DNA of 64,000 nucleotides from Sphaerulina vaccinii (GCA_022570795.1 JAKUDP010000014.1:1302001-1366000); one strand, 5' to 3'. Shown: positions 10,982 to 22,181, counted from the stretch's first letter. The notes: generated from the sequence alone by a model not told the origin. Program-made: numbers and translations.

Positions 10982-12082
10982 TTTTCAAGATCCTTATCTT
11001 TCTCCTGCTTGTGATTGGTATGACTGCAGGCGAGATTGAACTGAAAAATATCCTTGAAGACGATGTTCAACTGTGGATCGGCACAAGTCTTGGTCCACTT
11101 GCCTAGCTCGATTACTTGACAATATACATTGCGCTACGGAGACGAAGGTCGTTGTCGAGGCATCCTCATACCAAGCCCTTTCAGCGGTCCTACACGAAGC
11201 CGTGAGTATACAGTGTCGACTAGTCGCTGAAAGAGACTGGATGATGTTGGTGAAGGAGAGGTCGTGGAAGCGTCCAGCACTTTATCATACGAAACGTTCA
11301 CGGAGATGTGGATCGACATAGGAAGCATCGATTGGTGAGGACGCAAAGTAGGCCGAAAGCTTGTACGCGCTATGGCCGAGACAATGCGAAACGGCGTGTA
11401 CATCACCTCTCGTCGCACAGGCGGTTGTTTGAGAGCAGTGAAGCAGTGACATGCTCCACCGTCAGGGCCGTCACGAAGAGTAGCCGCGCGACGACGGCCA
11501 AGGAGCCATATTGTGGGAGTAACAATAGGTCCAATTCACTCTGCATTGCATCTATTGTGCGACCTCGACAAAGGGAGCCCGCGCGAAGAGCTCCCTTGCG
11601 ACGACGACGACAATCGAACGACCTCTCCCTCCTCGCCGCCGCCAGTCCACGAATACTCTTGCATCCTTTGTTCCTTGAGAAGAATGTTCCGCCGCTGACG
11701 AAGACTTCCATTTGAGCATCTTTGTTGGGAAGATATCAGTCAAAGCAGCCATTGTGCCACTCACTCAAAGACGAGACATTCTCATCTTCACGGCCAGACA
11801 TGCGAGACTGCATTCCTCCCAGCACTTCCTGTTCTTTGCACCTCTAGAACGCCACGCACACGGTCTTTACACCACGCTCCTTACGAAGAACTTCACCTCG
11901 AACACACGAGCAGTCTGCCGGTCAGACTGAATACCACACCATACTATATCGCACGATCTGGTATAGAACAACCATTCCTTCACGACTTCATCTGTGCAAA
12001 GGCACGTGGACACGATACTCGCCGGTACGAGAATAGCGCCACCACTACCTAATACATACACCAATTCCTCGCATCAGCAACC
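10982..12082. promoter_or_regulatory. shared upstream region of DPH2 and KCH genes
   Basis: A 1.1-kb head-to-head spacer. Open frames here lack family features. It presumably holds both promoters and 5' leaders; I see no TATA box or operator I can defend. Confidence 0.4.
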
Positions 12083-14335
12083 ATGGGCTGCCTCAGTGAG
12101 AGAGAAAAGGGCGAGCCCGAGCAGACGGCGAAATGGGACTATCTCACCTTGACCGACTTCCGCTGCACTTCCTTCTGGACCATTCTGGCATACATTTGGC
12201 TCTGGTTTATGGCCCTCGTGGGCATCGCCGTGTACGGTGTCGACACCTTCACCGCAGTCAACTTGCTCGCCTTCGATCGGTGGAGCAGTCAGGTCAAGCC
12301 GGCTCTTGACTTCAAGTACAGCAAATGGATATTTGCCATCTGCATTTGCTTGTCTTGGGCCCTGTGCTTCTACGAATGGTTCCGAGCCATTCGCGTTATG
12401 AGAAGAGGAGGCGTAGCAGAGAGCTTCTTGGATCCCTTGGCAGTTAACGTGCAGAGCATGCGACCCAAGGGATTCAAGCGCTTTCTCGTCTTTAATGCCC
12501 TCACCAAGAGCAGAAAGGGCGCCGACTATGTTGCACTCTTCGTCTACTTCTCTTTCCAGACGGCAATCCGAGTCATTGTTGCAGAAGGCCCACGTATCGG
12601 CGTCAATGCCATGACACTGTATGCCGTTCTGCAGGCCGACCTGGTCCCAGCAGCAGACGCCGATCACTCGCCCTTCGAACAATTCTTCATCAATATTGGC
12701 GCGCTGTGGGACAAGGATCAGCGTCAAGCCATGATCTACTTCAGTATGTTGTTCACCCTGGTCATCTGGGTGTTCAGCGCGCTATCTTTGATTGCATCCG
12801 CGATCCTCTACATCACTTTTCTGTGGCATTACATTCCGCAGAGGGACGGCAGCTTGGTTGTCTACTGCAGGCGTAAGGTTGATAAGAGATTGGAGAGAAT
12901 CGTGTCGACCAAGGTGCAAAAAGCCATTGAGGACGAAGAGCGCAAGAAGCGGAAAGAAGAGGAAAAGGCAGAGCTGAAGAGACAAAAGACGGGCGAGTTA
13001 CCACCTCCTGCGACACAAATTGGCATCAAGAAGCAGCCGACGCTACCAAATCTTGGGACACCAGAGGTTGGCAAAGACGACAAGCAGCCAGACTTCACAC
13101 TCCGAAGGCAGGGTACAGACAGCAGTATCAGTACGCTACCGCCATATTCGAGCCAGCCTCCAACCAGAGATGGTTCCAATCGACTGCAGCGCCAGCCGAC
13201 ACTTCCAGACGTTGGCGAGGAGCGTCCTGGCATGACAAGGACAAACACATCTGCATCTGCATGGTCCAATGCACCAAGCTATGCCACTGAGGCGCCTCTT
13301 CTACACAACGCGAGCATGCCTGCAGAGAGCGAGCCACCTTTGCCACCACTGCCACCTGGTGCGATAACTCGACAAGGATCTTATGCATCTTTCCAGCAGC
13401 CATGGCACGAGCGGACTGGCTCACAAGGCTCGCAAAATTCGGCCCGCTCATTCACACCTGGGCCGCGAACACAAACGCCCATGTCTACCAGACCATTCAC
13501 ACCTGGAATGGGACCAGGCTATCCTCGAGCACCACCAATGGCACGAGGCCCGACTCCGATGAGGACGATGACACCACAGAGCTACGACCAGGAGTCACAG
13601 TCGGCTTCCACTTATCAGAGCCAGGATAACTTCAACAGACCTATTGGAGCTCCCACACGATCGAATACGGGCGGCTTCCACGCAGGTCCGAAGGTGGACC
13701 AAGCATATTGGGACAGCATACATCAGCAGCAACCTCTGCGATCAAACACCGCAGGGGGCTTCCACACGGGGCCCAAAGTGGATGAGACATACTGGAACAA
13801 CATGCAGCAACAAAAAGCTCTCAACCACAGCATAGTGCGACAACCAGCCAATACGAGCTTCAGTAGGCCATATTCACCTGCAACTGTCCAAGCTCCTCCA
13901 CAGCAACAACAGCAAAGCTACGAGATGACTTCACAGCCTGCCCACAGCATTCCCGTATCGCGGACGCCTGCTCCTCCTACTGCAGGCGGCTATGTCGCCT
14001 TCAATCCCTCAGCAAGCACTTCCGCAACTCCAGCGCCGTCAGAACCAGCCTTGCAAGGAGGTCCACGTCGCAACATCACGGTTGCAGGTGGTCCTGGCGC
14101 TGATAACAACTACTTTGGCGATGTTCGTCAAGTACCACAGCGCAGTGCTACTGCACCGATCGAACCACATCACGCAGAGCCTATGCGGTCGTCTGTCAAC
14201 GATATTCTGGACGACTATGGCTATCCGTCTTCGGGCAGCAACCAGAGCGTTCAGCGTCCACAACAATCGTCGAACCCAGTACAGCAGCGATCCAATACCG
14301 CTGGGCCTCCTGCGGGGGACTGGAGAAGATACTGA
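12083..14335 (+). CDS. KCH-family fungal low-affinity potassium channel
   Basis: Single-exon gene of 750 residues. The N-terminal half matches the Kch1/Prm6 family: a start MGCLSEREKG, hydrophobic segments near 29-55, 75-95, 145-165 and 215-250, and the conserved RPKGFKRFLVFNALTKS loop. A charged helix (EDEERKKRKEEEKAELK, about 282-300) follows the last membrane segment. The long cytosolic tail is rich in Pro, Gln and Ser and holds a duplicated unit with the shared core RSNT-GGFH-GPKVD-YW (13665-13722 and 13738-13800). In yeast, Kch proteins mediate K+ influx needed for calcium influx during pheromone or ER-stress responses (known family role). The tail composition suggests disorder. Confidence 0.85.
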   Translation: MGCLSEREKGEPEQTAKWDYLTLTDFRCTSFWTILAYIWLWFMALVGIAVYGVDTFTAVNLLAFDRWSSQVKPALDFKYSKWIFAICICLSWALCFYEWFRAIRVMRRGGVAESFLDPLAVNVQSMRPKGFKRFLVFNALTKSRKGADYVALFVYFSFQTAIRVIVAEGPRIGVNAMTLYAVLQADLVPAADADHSPFEQFFINIGALWDKDQRQAMIYFSMLFTLVIWVFSALSLIASAILYITFLWHYIPQRDGSLVVYCRRKVDKRLERIVSTKVQKAIEDEERKKRKEEEKAELKRQKTGELPPPATQIGIKKQPTLPNLGTPEVGKDDKQPDFTLRRQGTDSSISTLPPYSSQPPTRDGSNRLQRQPTLPDVGEERPGMTRTNTSASAWSNAPSYATEAPLLHNASMPAESEPPLPPLPPGAITRQGSYASFQQPWHERTGSQGSQNSARSFTPGPRTQTPMSTRPFTPGMGPGYPRAPPMARGPTPMRTMTPQSYDQESQSASTYQSQDNFNRPIGAPTRSNTGGFHAGPKVDQAYWDSIHQQQPLRSNTAGGFHTGPKVDETYWNNMQQQKALNHSIVRQPANTSFSRPYSPATVQAPPQQQQQSYEMTSQPAHSIPVSRTPAPPTAGGYVAFNPSASTSATPAPSEPALQGGPRRNITVAGGPGADNNYFGDVRQVPQRSATAPIEPHHAEPMRSSVNDILDDYGYPSSGSNQSVQRPQQSSNPVQQRSNTAGPPAGDWRRY

Positions 14336-14852
14336 TGAGCCAGCGCGCATATATTGAGAGGAAGAGCTGAGCTGTAGCATAGGAGGAAAGGTTGGAAAGA
14401 GGACAGCGTATACGCCCATTGATGTTTGATGAATAGTGTGTCACGCAGCGAAACAGTGGCCTTGCATGCATCACCTACGGGGACTTGACTTTGTATTATG
14501 TATGTGTATGATTACAGAGATACCCCTTCCAGAGACGCACGCGTTATAGCATAGCGTGTGCATGTAGCATAACATCAAAAGAGATGTTTCATACCTTTCA
14601 GCCACCCTACTGGCAGGACCATTTGCTTCCATGTTATTTTCTCGGCGCTAGTTACCTCTGGATCTGGTTGATGATTCCAGCCTCAAGGATACTATCAAGA
14701 GCACGAATCTGGCAGGAATGATCACATCATAACGTTGATCGCGTGGGTATCTATCTATCTTGGCTCATGTCTCATCTCCTGAACGTCAAGATAAACCTGA
14801 ACGACAGTCTTGCGCATTGTAAGCATTACCCACTTTCGCCAGACCTCCAAAT
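14336..14852. other. convergent 3' intergenic spacer
   Basis: About 0.5 kb between the 3' ends of the KCH and ZIP genes. No gene, repeat or RNA is recognised. Confidence 0.5.
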
Positions 14853-16658
14853 CTACGCCCATTTTCCGAGCACGCCCATCAGGATCATGCCGCAAATCAG
14901 CGCTAGGCCAGCTCCCAGAGTCTTGAGAAGACCGCTAGTCAGCAGCTCGCCGCCTTCGATGACCCAGTCACGAGCCCACATGTCGACAACACCAACCCAT
15001 ACCAGGACACCGGCCGATAGCGCATCCAGTGTGCCGAAGGTGATAACTGTAGCTGGATTGTTTCCATTGAAGGTGTTGAGAACTCCGATACCGATGGCCA
15101 TGCCGATAGGCGTGATGAGTGCAAACGCCGAAGCCATCAAGAACTTGTGGGGGAAGATCGCGCCTGGGACCAGGGCAATACGTGAACCGAGAGCCAGACC
15201 TTCGAAGAACTGATGGAAGACGATCACGATCAGTAGTGTCTTGTAGAAACTATCACCAGCAACCACGAGCGTCAGACCGATCAGGACCGAGTGGAAGATG
15301 ATGCCAGCCTCCATGACAGTCACGAAAAGCTTGTTGTTCGAACCTCCATGGTGGTGGTCTAGTGCCATCAAGGGATTGCGAATCTCTCCTGAGACTGTGT
15401 CGGAAGACTGCTCGCCTTTCGCACGAACACTCGTCTCATGTGCAGGAAGCTCCCCTCCGACTCGCTGTCGAGAGCTCACGAATCGTGTGCCGACATACTC
15501 GATCAGAAAGCAGATGAATATGCCAGCCATGACGATTGCAGAAGTTGTGCCTTCGTAGCCAAGCTCGCCTATGCACTCATTGGAGAACAGCAACTGTGCA
15601 TGTGTGTATAACTAAATTTTGGCTGTCAGCAATATTTTCACCTGGAGATCAACGAAAGAGAAGGTACTTACATGAATGAAGGCCGTGGCGATGATGATAC
15701 CAGTTCCAAACTGCTTCAGGATCATCAAGATTGTGAAGCATAACGCGGAGTTTCCGAGTCCAGGGATTTTGGTCAGGAATATCGGTGCGAACACGCCAAT
15801 GGAGCTTGTCACAAGCACAACGAATATCGATCCAACACGCAGACCGACATCATAGTCTCTTGTGGTCAACCCGCACGAGACTTCACCACTGCCGCCGGTG
15901 CAGTGCTCGACTCCTGCATGGAAATGGCATGATTCGTTCTCAGTCGCTTCAGCATCAGCTGAAAGAAGTTCGTACTCTTCACCTGAGGCGTCGAGACAAT
16001 ACGTTGTGGTGTCGTGCGCATGGCATCCTGTGAAAGTGGCAGGGATAGGCGATGTTGGTGTCGGACTGAGCTGGTACTCTTCGCCCTGGTATGTGCACCA
16101 GACGCCTTCGCCATCGTGCTCATGGCAGTCTGTTGCTTCGGTGTCGTCGCTCGTGGAAGTACCTGTTCCAGAAGTTGACACAGCTGCTTCTGTGCCTTCT
16201 ACTGCGAGAATCGCAACATCTTCGCCCTCAGGATCGACGCAGTATCTATGTCTGTCAGCGAAGATCAAACCTTTGGTGAGAGTTCAAAGTCAGTCAACTC
16301 ACTGTTCGCTGCCATGCGAGTGACAATTCGTGTACTGCGCTGGCATTTCACCAGTGGGCGTAACATCAACCTTGACTTCCTGGCTTGCGCCATTGACGCA
16401 GAAGAGTTCTGTTGAGTGTGTATGACAGTCTGTCACTGCCGTCGTCTGTGCCGCAACTGTGGTACTCGCTGGCGCAGTGATCGGTATCGTTGCAGTTCCA
16501 GATACTGAGTATGTTGCACGAGCTGTTTCGACACCGCTCAGAAAGCAGTATTCGACTTCGACTCCATTCTCTGAACGATTATTGCAGCCCGTGTATGTTG
16601 TTCGTTGCGCCTGTGCTGCAACTATGGCCAGCGAGAAGAGGATTGCTTTCGTGTGCAT
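14853..16658 (-). CDS. ZIP-family zinc transporter with repeated CHxH...C ectodomain
   Basis: Three exons: 16658-16303, 16245-15672 and 15593-14853, with introns of 57 and 78 bp. The product is 556 residues. A signal peptide (residues 1-18) is followed by a roughly 230-residue extracellular region with five CHxH...C units: C78/H79/H81/C87, C112/H113/H115/C121, C159/H160/H162/C169, C193/H194/H196/C202 and C225/H226/H228/C234. A degenerate sixth lies at C25...C38. The ZIP core follows, with the metal-site motifs HSVLIGL (TM4) and HQFFEGLALG (TM5) and an HHHGG loop. It imports Zn2+ across the plasma membrane by family inference. It is divergently paired with the zincophore gene 1.5 kb away, as for ZRT1/PRA1 in Candida and zrfC/aspf2 in Aspergillus. 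Zinc-starvation induction is inferred. Confidence 0.9.
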
Positions 16659-18203
16659 TGTGTATCTCCCTCAAACAGCGCGCTTCTCGGGAATTTGCTG
16701 TGCTGTGTCGCAATTCTGCAATAGCGTTCAACTCTGGGATAATCTTGGGAATAATAAGTCTTGCTCAGAGTCTTCACTCGCCGGTTCGCTGGTCAGGTCA
16801 TGCACATGTACTCGGTCCATCGAAGTGCAAACTGCAAACCATGACTTGCCACGCGACGCAGGGACCACATCGTCGCTGCACTCTCCCACATGCACAGAAC
16901 AACTCAACTGCCCGTATGGCCGACGGTGATGCTCTCCCCAAGCATGACCTTGATGATCACCAAGAACGACCTGAGGTGGGAGGGATGCTTGGCTGCGTAC
17001 AGAATGCGAGTGTAGGCGGACAAACATACGCATTCAGTAAAGCGAGTCTTGCCAAGGGATGAGATTTTCATCCTTGGGGTAATGTAGTGGAGGATAGCCT
17101 TCGTTTGTGTGTAAGTCTCGGACCTGACAGCATTCCTATGGCGTGGGAGACATCGGGATGGGCAAGCGGTGTCCATCATGGTTATGCTGGGCAAGAACTC
17201 TTGGCCTTGGCTATATCTCTTGGGACCTGCATACCTGCACGACCTCTTACAGGACTTCCAACTTGCTGTAGAGTATGGCACTCGACTCGCTATAGGACGG
17301 CAACGGCACAAAATTGGTAAAGGAGATCCCTTGTCGATGGAGAACTCACAGCTTCTGCGATCTGAAAGTCACCAGATGTGGCAAGAAATGATCATATAGT
17401 AGTCTGGCCAACCGATTGCGATCTTTACTCTCCGGCGGATCATCCCATCTTCACCAGTTCGACCAGGATCGGTGAGCCAAAGACCTGGAACTAGGCCACA
17501 TGGGAGAAGTAAGACCGTACTTGGCAGAGATCCATCGACTTAGCAAGCTTGAATACCTCGTTGCATCGGTCGACCTGGTGGCTCTAAGCCTCCTCCACGT
17601 GCTGTCTCAACAGGTCTCTTCACGTCGATGGTGTGGGATGGCTCAGCACTGACGAACATCGACCGTCTTCACCGGACGACGGCGAGAACCTGCTGAACAG
17701 TCACCGTAATGGCATTCTTCGCTTACGAGATCAGTCAAGGCTAAGATCCTCAAGATCGTCGACTGGTAGACCGATAGCTATGGCAAGTTCACCCGAGACC
17801 TAGCAAGCTGTACTACGTACCCTGATGTAGGGTAAGGTACCTAGTCGTGAGATCTGCTACCCTTGCACTCGCGTGAACCTCAGCTAAGAGCCGCACACAT
17901 GCCCCAACGCTCACCGCGAGCCACGTCCGGGAAAAACTCTTACACATCTCAACGAGCTAGTGGGTGCCAAAGTCAGTGCATACAGACCGTGATGGACGAG
18001 GCCAAGTACGCACGCCGCATGGTTGCTCCATCTGGTAACATGGCTGTCTTGGTCGGATCAAGCGACGCTGTTTGCCTCCATGTGGCGGACGAGCCAGTAC
18101 GACCCGCAAAGGTATAAGACTAAAGCAAGCCCATGATCGTTGTTCTGCTCCGTAGGCCAAGAGATCTTTAGTCAATCACTACTCCTCCACTACCACCGCC
18201 ATC
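16659..18203. promoter_or_regulatory. bidirectional promoter of the ZIP/zincophore pair
   Basis: A 1.5-kb head-to-head spacer without a convincing gene. Candidate half-sites for a Zap1/ZafA-type zinc regulator (AAGGT or its complement ACCTT) occur at 16947-16951 (ACCTTG), 17834-17838 and 18109-18113. The last lies next to a TATAAG at 18113-18118, about 90 bp upstream of the zincophore ATG. Five-base sites are expected by chance, so this assignment is tentative; the divergent arrangement itself is the stronger evidence for co-regulation. Confidence 0.35.
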
Positions 18204-19243
18204 ATGCTTACTACTCTTGCAACTGTCCTCGTGAGCGCCCTTGCGGTCTCAGCTGCTCCAACTCCAGAACAAAACCAGAAGCGTCAAGCACCTTTCTCGA
18301 GCGTCCAGTTGCGATGGAATGCAGGCGCTGTCAACGAGTTCCGCATCCACAACAGCTGTAACGCTTCACAAGTAACCCAGCTTCGACAAGGTCTGGATGA
18401 GGCTATTCAGCTCGCTCAGCATGCCAAGGATCATATCAACCGCTGGGGCAATGAGAGCACCATCTACCGAAAGTACTTTGGCAGTGCACCTACTGCTGAA
18501 GCTATTGGAGCACTCGACATCGTTGTGAATGGCAACAAGGCCAACTCCATCTTCCGCTGCGATGATCCAGATGGAAACTGCGGTCTGATGCCAAGTGAGT
18601 ATGCCGCTCCTTCGTGCATGAGCACCACTAACATGCGATCCAGCCTGGGGTGGTCACTGGCGTGGCAGCAACGCCTCTCACGAGACTGTCATCTGCCCAA
18701 CATCCTTCTTCGAGCGTCGCCCACTCTCCACAGTCTGTGCACGAGGCTACAATGTTCGCCAGTCCTCTCGTCTCATCTTCTGGGCCTCGGATCTCCTTCA
18801 CCGCATGTACCATTTGCCAGAGATCGGACAAGGTTACATTGACCACTATGCCGAGGGCTATGAGGGCATCCTCGAAGCTGCTGCCAGTGGAAGCCCAAAC
18901 ACTACTCGCGACTCTGATGGTCTGCAATACTTCGCGCTTGAGGCTTATGCGTACGATATCATTGCTCCAGGAGTTGGCTGCCCTGGTCCTTCGAGCCCAT
19001 CGAGCAGTACTAGCTCTGCAGCGGCTGCTCCTGCTGCTACGACTAGCTCCGCTGCTTCGTCGATGTCGTCCAGCAGTGCCCCAGCTACTGCTACCGCCAC
19101 TGCCACTTCCACAGCATCTGCTGCCGCGGCTTCCGACACCAGTGTGCCAGATGTAAGTGATGCCTATGGTCATGTCTGGAACGTTTACTAATGCCTCGCA
19201 GAACTGCCACACCCACGCCGATGGCTCACTTCACTGCACTTGA
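18204..19243 (+). CDS. PRA1: secreted zincophore, Pra1/Asp f 2 family (HRXXH)
   Basis: Three exons: 18204-18594, 18644-19152 and 19202-19243, with two 49-bp introns. The product is 313 residues. A signal peptide (1-18) precedes a short propeptide ending in the Kex2-like pair KR (26-27). Conserved family landmarks are GNCGLMP, GHWRGSNAS, SHETVICP and the degenerate metallopeptidase motif HRMYH (183-187), where the HExxH glutamate is missing, as in Pra1/Asp f 2. A Ser/Ala/Thr-rich linker leads to the terminal NCHTHADGSLHCT, encoded alone on exon 3. Known members bind extracellular zinc and return it to a ZIP transporter; the divergent ZIP gene fits this. If the second intron is retained, an in-frame stop removes the CHTH motif. 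Confidence 0.9.
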
Positions 19244-20346
19244 GCAGAGCACATAGACTTTCCCGACTTACGACGCATGATCATGATCAAAAGATAAATG
19301 TACATAGAACGTATTTAAATGCCTACAGAATCATCACCTAGAACAGCGATCGAGACCAATTTCACAGCTTTGACCGTATACTTGCAATTTCCGTTGAAAC
19401 AGTTGATAAACCACTTCATTCTTCGTGTAGGAATGCAATGCTATGAAGTCCAGTTGCGGGCAGAGAAGACTCCAGTCTGCATAAGCCACACCATCACGGT
19501 TCAACTACACGCTGTCAAGACAAAAGAACTAAGGTATGTACACAGTTGATTGTCCAATCGGGATCAGTGCAAATTATCCAGGGACGAGAGCTGGAAGTGG
19601 CACAAGTTACCTGGACTTGAGGCTTCTGCATGCATGTTCGGTGGCATCTAGAAGCACAAGATCACGGCTCTAAGCGAGTGCAGTGGCTCCGGAGTGTCCG
19701 CTCATAGTCCATGGGCATGCGGCGAGGCCGTGAGCTTGACAGAATTCGAAAGTCCACGTGGAAAGATGCAAGCCATATGCTGCGCTATCAGCTCTGTGCA
19801 GGAGACGGCGTCTGTCAAACCGTGTAGGGGCTGTTATGGCGTTCTAGAGCCGAAGTGGAGACCTGACCAAGTGCGAGTCCACGCAGGTTCGTTTAGTTGA
19901 ACTGGCTCAGGTATGGCCTTCAGTTGCTGTCAATCGGCTGTACCAGCAAGTACTGCGAGGTGAGTAGGCGAAGAGAGCATCGCGGGAGTATACAATAGCT
20001 TCCATACAATGCTCGTCTGGGCTGATGGCATTACTCTTCACTTCTCTCCATTGGTCTTGCTCAGGGATGGCAGTCATGTCGAGCCTGCGGTCGATTCCCA
20101 TTTACCTGGCCTCTTGAGCTGTAGCCACTCACGGTGATGAGCATATCGAGACGGACATATCGAATGTTGTTGTAGATAGTACAAAGGACGACGCGTGTGA
20201 GCTTGAAGAAGAAGCTCGATATGGATGACGTCGCCGATGGCAAACGACGACTCTGTTGTGTTCCAAAGAGCATCTCATCCTCCTCTTGTTCCTCCTCTTC
20301 CTTTGATCAGCAATCCGTCCTCGCCACAAGCACTTCCTCCTCTTAA
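19244..20346. other. intergenic stretch, no gene recognised
   Basis: About 1.1 kb between the zincophore stop and the MsrB start. A pyrimidine-rich tract (CCTCCTCTTG-like) near 20279-20310 probably belongs to the MsrB core promoter. Nothing else is recognised. Confidence 0.45.
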
Positions 20347-21012
20347 ATGCGCTTCCCATCGATTCCAACCTTCATCCGCACACTCTACGCCTTCAGCAAC
20401 ACGACCATCCGCACGCCACCAAGTCCATTCCACTCTCTCGCGCGACCATCAGCACTGCGAGCGTCTATGCCCCTTCCCTTCATCGGCTCCCTCTTCTCGA
20501 CCGCTGAATCCCGCAAGATGTCATATCCACTGCAGAAGACAGACCAGGAATGGCAGGCACAGTTGAGCAAAGGTCAGTCCTCCATACATTAGCCCACCAT
20601 CAAGGTCGTCCATCTCGTAACACAGCTTCTCACAGAACAATTCCGCATCCTCCGCGAAAAGGGCACCGAAGCACCCTTCACTGGTAAATACGACAAACAC
20701 GCTCCAACAGAAGGCGTCTACACTTGCGCAGGCTGTGAAGCACCTCTCTACAAAGCCAACCACAAGTTCAAATCAGGTTGTGGGTGGCCTGCTTTCTTCG
20801 ACGCTGTTCCAGGAGCTGTAACGAGACATACTGATAAGACTTTCGGAATGGAGAGGACTGAGATTGTGTGTTCGAATTGTGGAGGTCATTTGGGTCATGT
20901 TTTCAAGGGAGAGGGATATGCTACGCCGACTGATGAGAGGCATTGTGTTAATAGCGTGAGCATTAACTTTGGAAAGGATGATCCTGTTGTGGATAAGAAG
21001 AGTGAGTTGTAG
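20347..21012 (+). CDS. peptide methionine-(R)-S-oxide reductase (MsrB)
   Basis: Two exons: 20347-20572 and 20636-21012, with a 63-bp intron (GTCAGT...ACAG). The product is 200 residues from the first ATG. Exon 2 carries the whole MsrB signature: CAGC and CSNC zinc-binding pairs, GCGWPAFF, GGHLGHVF, and the catalytic ERHCVNSVSINF (C179). The enzyme reduces methionine-R-sulfoxide in proteins. The first about 57 residues are rich in Arg, Ser and Pro with almost no acidic residues, like a mitochondrial presequence. In-frame Met41 (20467) and Met58 (20518, MSYPLQKTDQEW, the usual MsrB N-terminus) could give a cytosolic form. Confidence 0.92.
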
Positions 21013-21320
21013 GTGGGCATTATATCAGGAATGGTGAATTGTCTATGAGCTACGAAACGAGCTATGAATTCATGCTTGCGAATGATACTTGATCTTTTGC
21101 CATATACTATACTGCGCTGTAAGGATGCATAAGAAGATGCCTCGGCCGAAACGCTTTGAGCTCGCTCTCGTATGTCGTATGAGCTCGTAGGAAAGAGCTT
21201 CCGTGTACCAGACTTCGCAAGACCTAGACTCTCAAGCTATGTGATGCTACAGCATTTACTCACCACTTGCAGACATCCTACATCAAGACACCGACAGCAA
21301 GAAATTCAACAAGCACCAAG

Positions 21321-22181
21321 ATGTCTCATCCTACAGAACAGATCAAACCAACATATTCCAAGCACAACCTACCTTCGGGGACTGCGTATCACAAGTGGAC
21401 CATTCCGAACGCCCGCGCCATCTTGATACTTCAACATGGCTTCGCTGAATACTCCCTTCGATACATGGACGGCAAGCTACCTCTCGGACCACGTCTCCAA
21501 GCACTAGGCTTCGACATCTGGGCGATGGACATGTGGGGCGATGGCGACTCTCCAGGCGCTAGAAGTGTTGTTCATATTGGCAAGGCTGTGGAAGATCATC
21601 TTGCACTTCGTCGTTTGGCTTCAGAAGAAAGCAGACTGCCGATGTTTCTGATGGGTCATTCTCTGGGCGGTCTTGTCACGAGCGGGAGTGTGACGACTGA
21701 TGGATCTGGGATTAGAGGCGTCATATTGAGTAGTCCGGAGTTGACTGAGCCTGTGTCTGGCATCGAGAGAGCGATTGTGGGAGTTGGAGCAAAGTTCTGG
21801 CGTGGTGGGCCTGTTCCTGTTCCTTCAATGCCTCCTTCGGGATTGTCGAGGATTCCAGAGGAAGTTAAGCTGTTCGAAGAGGATGAACGCGCCTTTCATG
21901 GCGCTATTGGACTCCTGCTTGTCGCGACGTCTTTGGATTGTGGGACAGGAATATGGAAGAATGTTAGGGCTTGGGAAGTGCCAACTTTGCTATTTCATGG
22001 TGATGCTGATACGTCCACCAAATTTGAGGCCTCGAAGAAGTTTGTAGAGAGGTTAGCTTCGCAGGATAAGCTGTTCTATCCTGTGCAAGGTGGATATCAT
22101 GAGCTGATGAGAGATCTGGGTTCGGAGAAGATTATGGATCTGATCGCGGGTTGGTTGAGAGAGCGTTGTTCTCGTTCGTAG
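21321..22181 (+). CDS. alpha/beta hydrolase, monoacylglycerol-lipase-like
   Basis: Single-exon gene of 286 residues from the ATG at 21321 (AAGATGTCT). It has a Hydrolase_4/serine-aminopeptidase-type alpha/beta fold: an oxyanion-region HGFAEYS near 39-45, DMWGDGDSPG, the nucleophile elbow GHSLGG (S114), the acid in HGDAD (D230 likely) and the catalytic His in GGYHEL (H260). Fungal members include monoacylglycerol lipases such as yeast Yju3, but HG(A/F)EHS differs here, so the exact ester substrate is open. There is no signal peptide, so it is probably cytosolic or lipid-droplet associated. Confidence 0.82.
   Translation: MSHPTEQIKPTYSKHNLPSGTAYHKWTIPNARAILILQHGFAEYSLRYMDGKLPLGPRLQALGFDIWAMDMWGDGDSPGARSVVHIGKAVEDHLALRRLASEESRLPMFLMGHSLGGLVTSGSVTTDGSGIRGVILSSPELTEPVSGIERAIVGVGAKFWRGGPVPVPSMPPSGLSRIPEEVKLFEEDERAFHGAIGLLLVATSLDCGTGIWKNVRAWEVPTLLFHGDADTSTKFEASKKFVERLASQDKLFYPVQGGYHELMRDLGSEKIMDLIAGWLRERCSRS

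Noticed and set aside
12074..12727. Open frame of about 217 codons antisense to the KCH gene
   Set aside because: It is a shadow of a strongly supported membrane-protein coding frame on the other strand.
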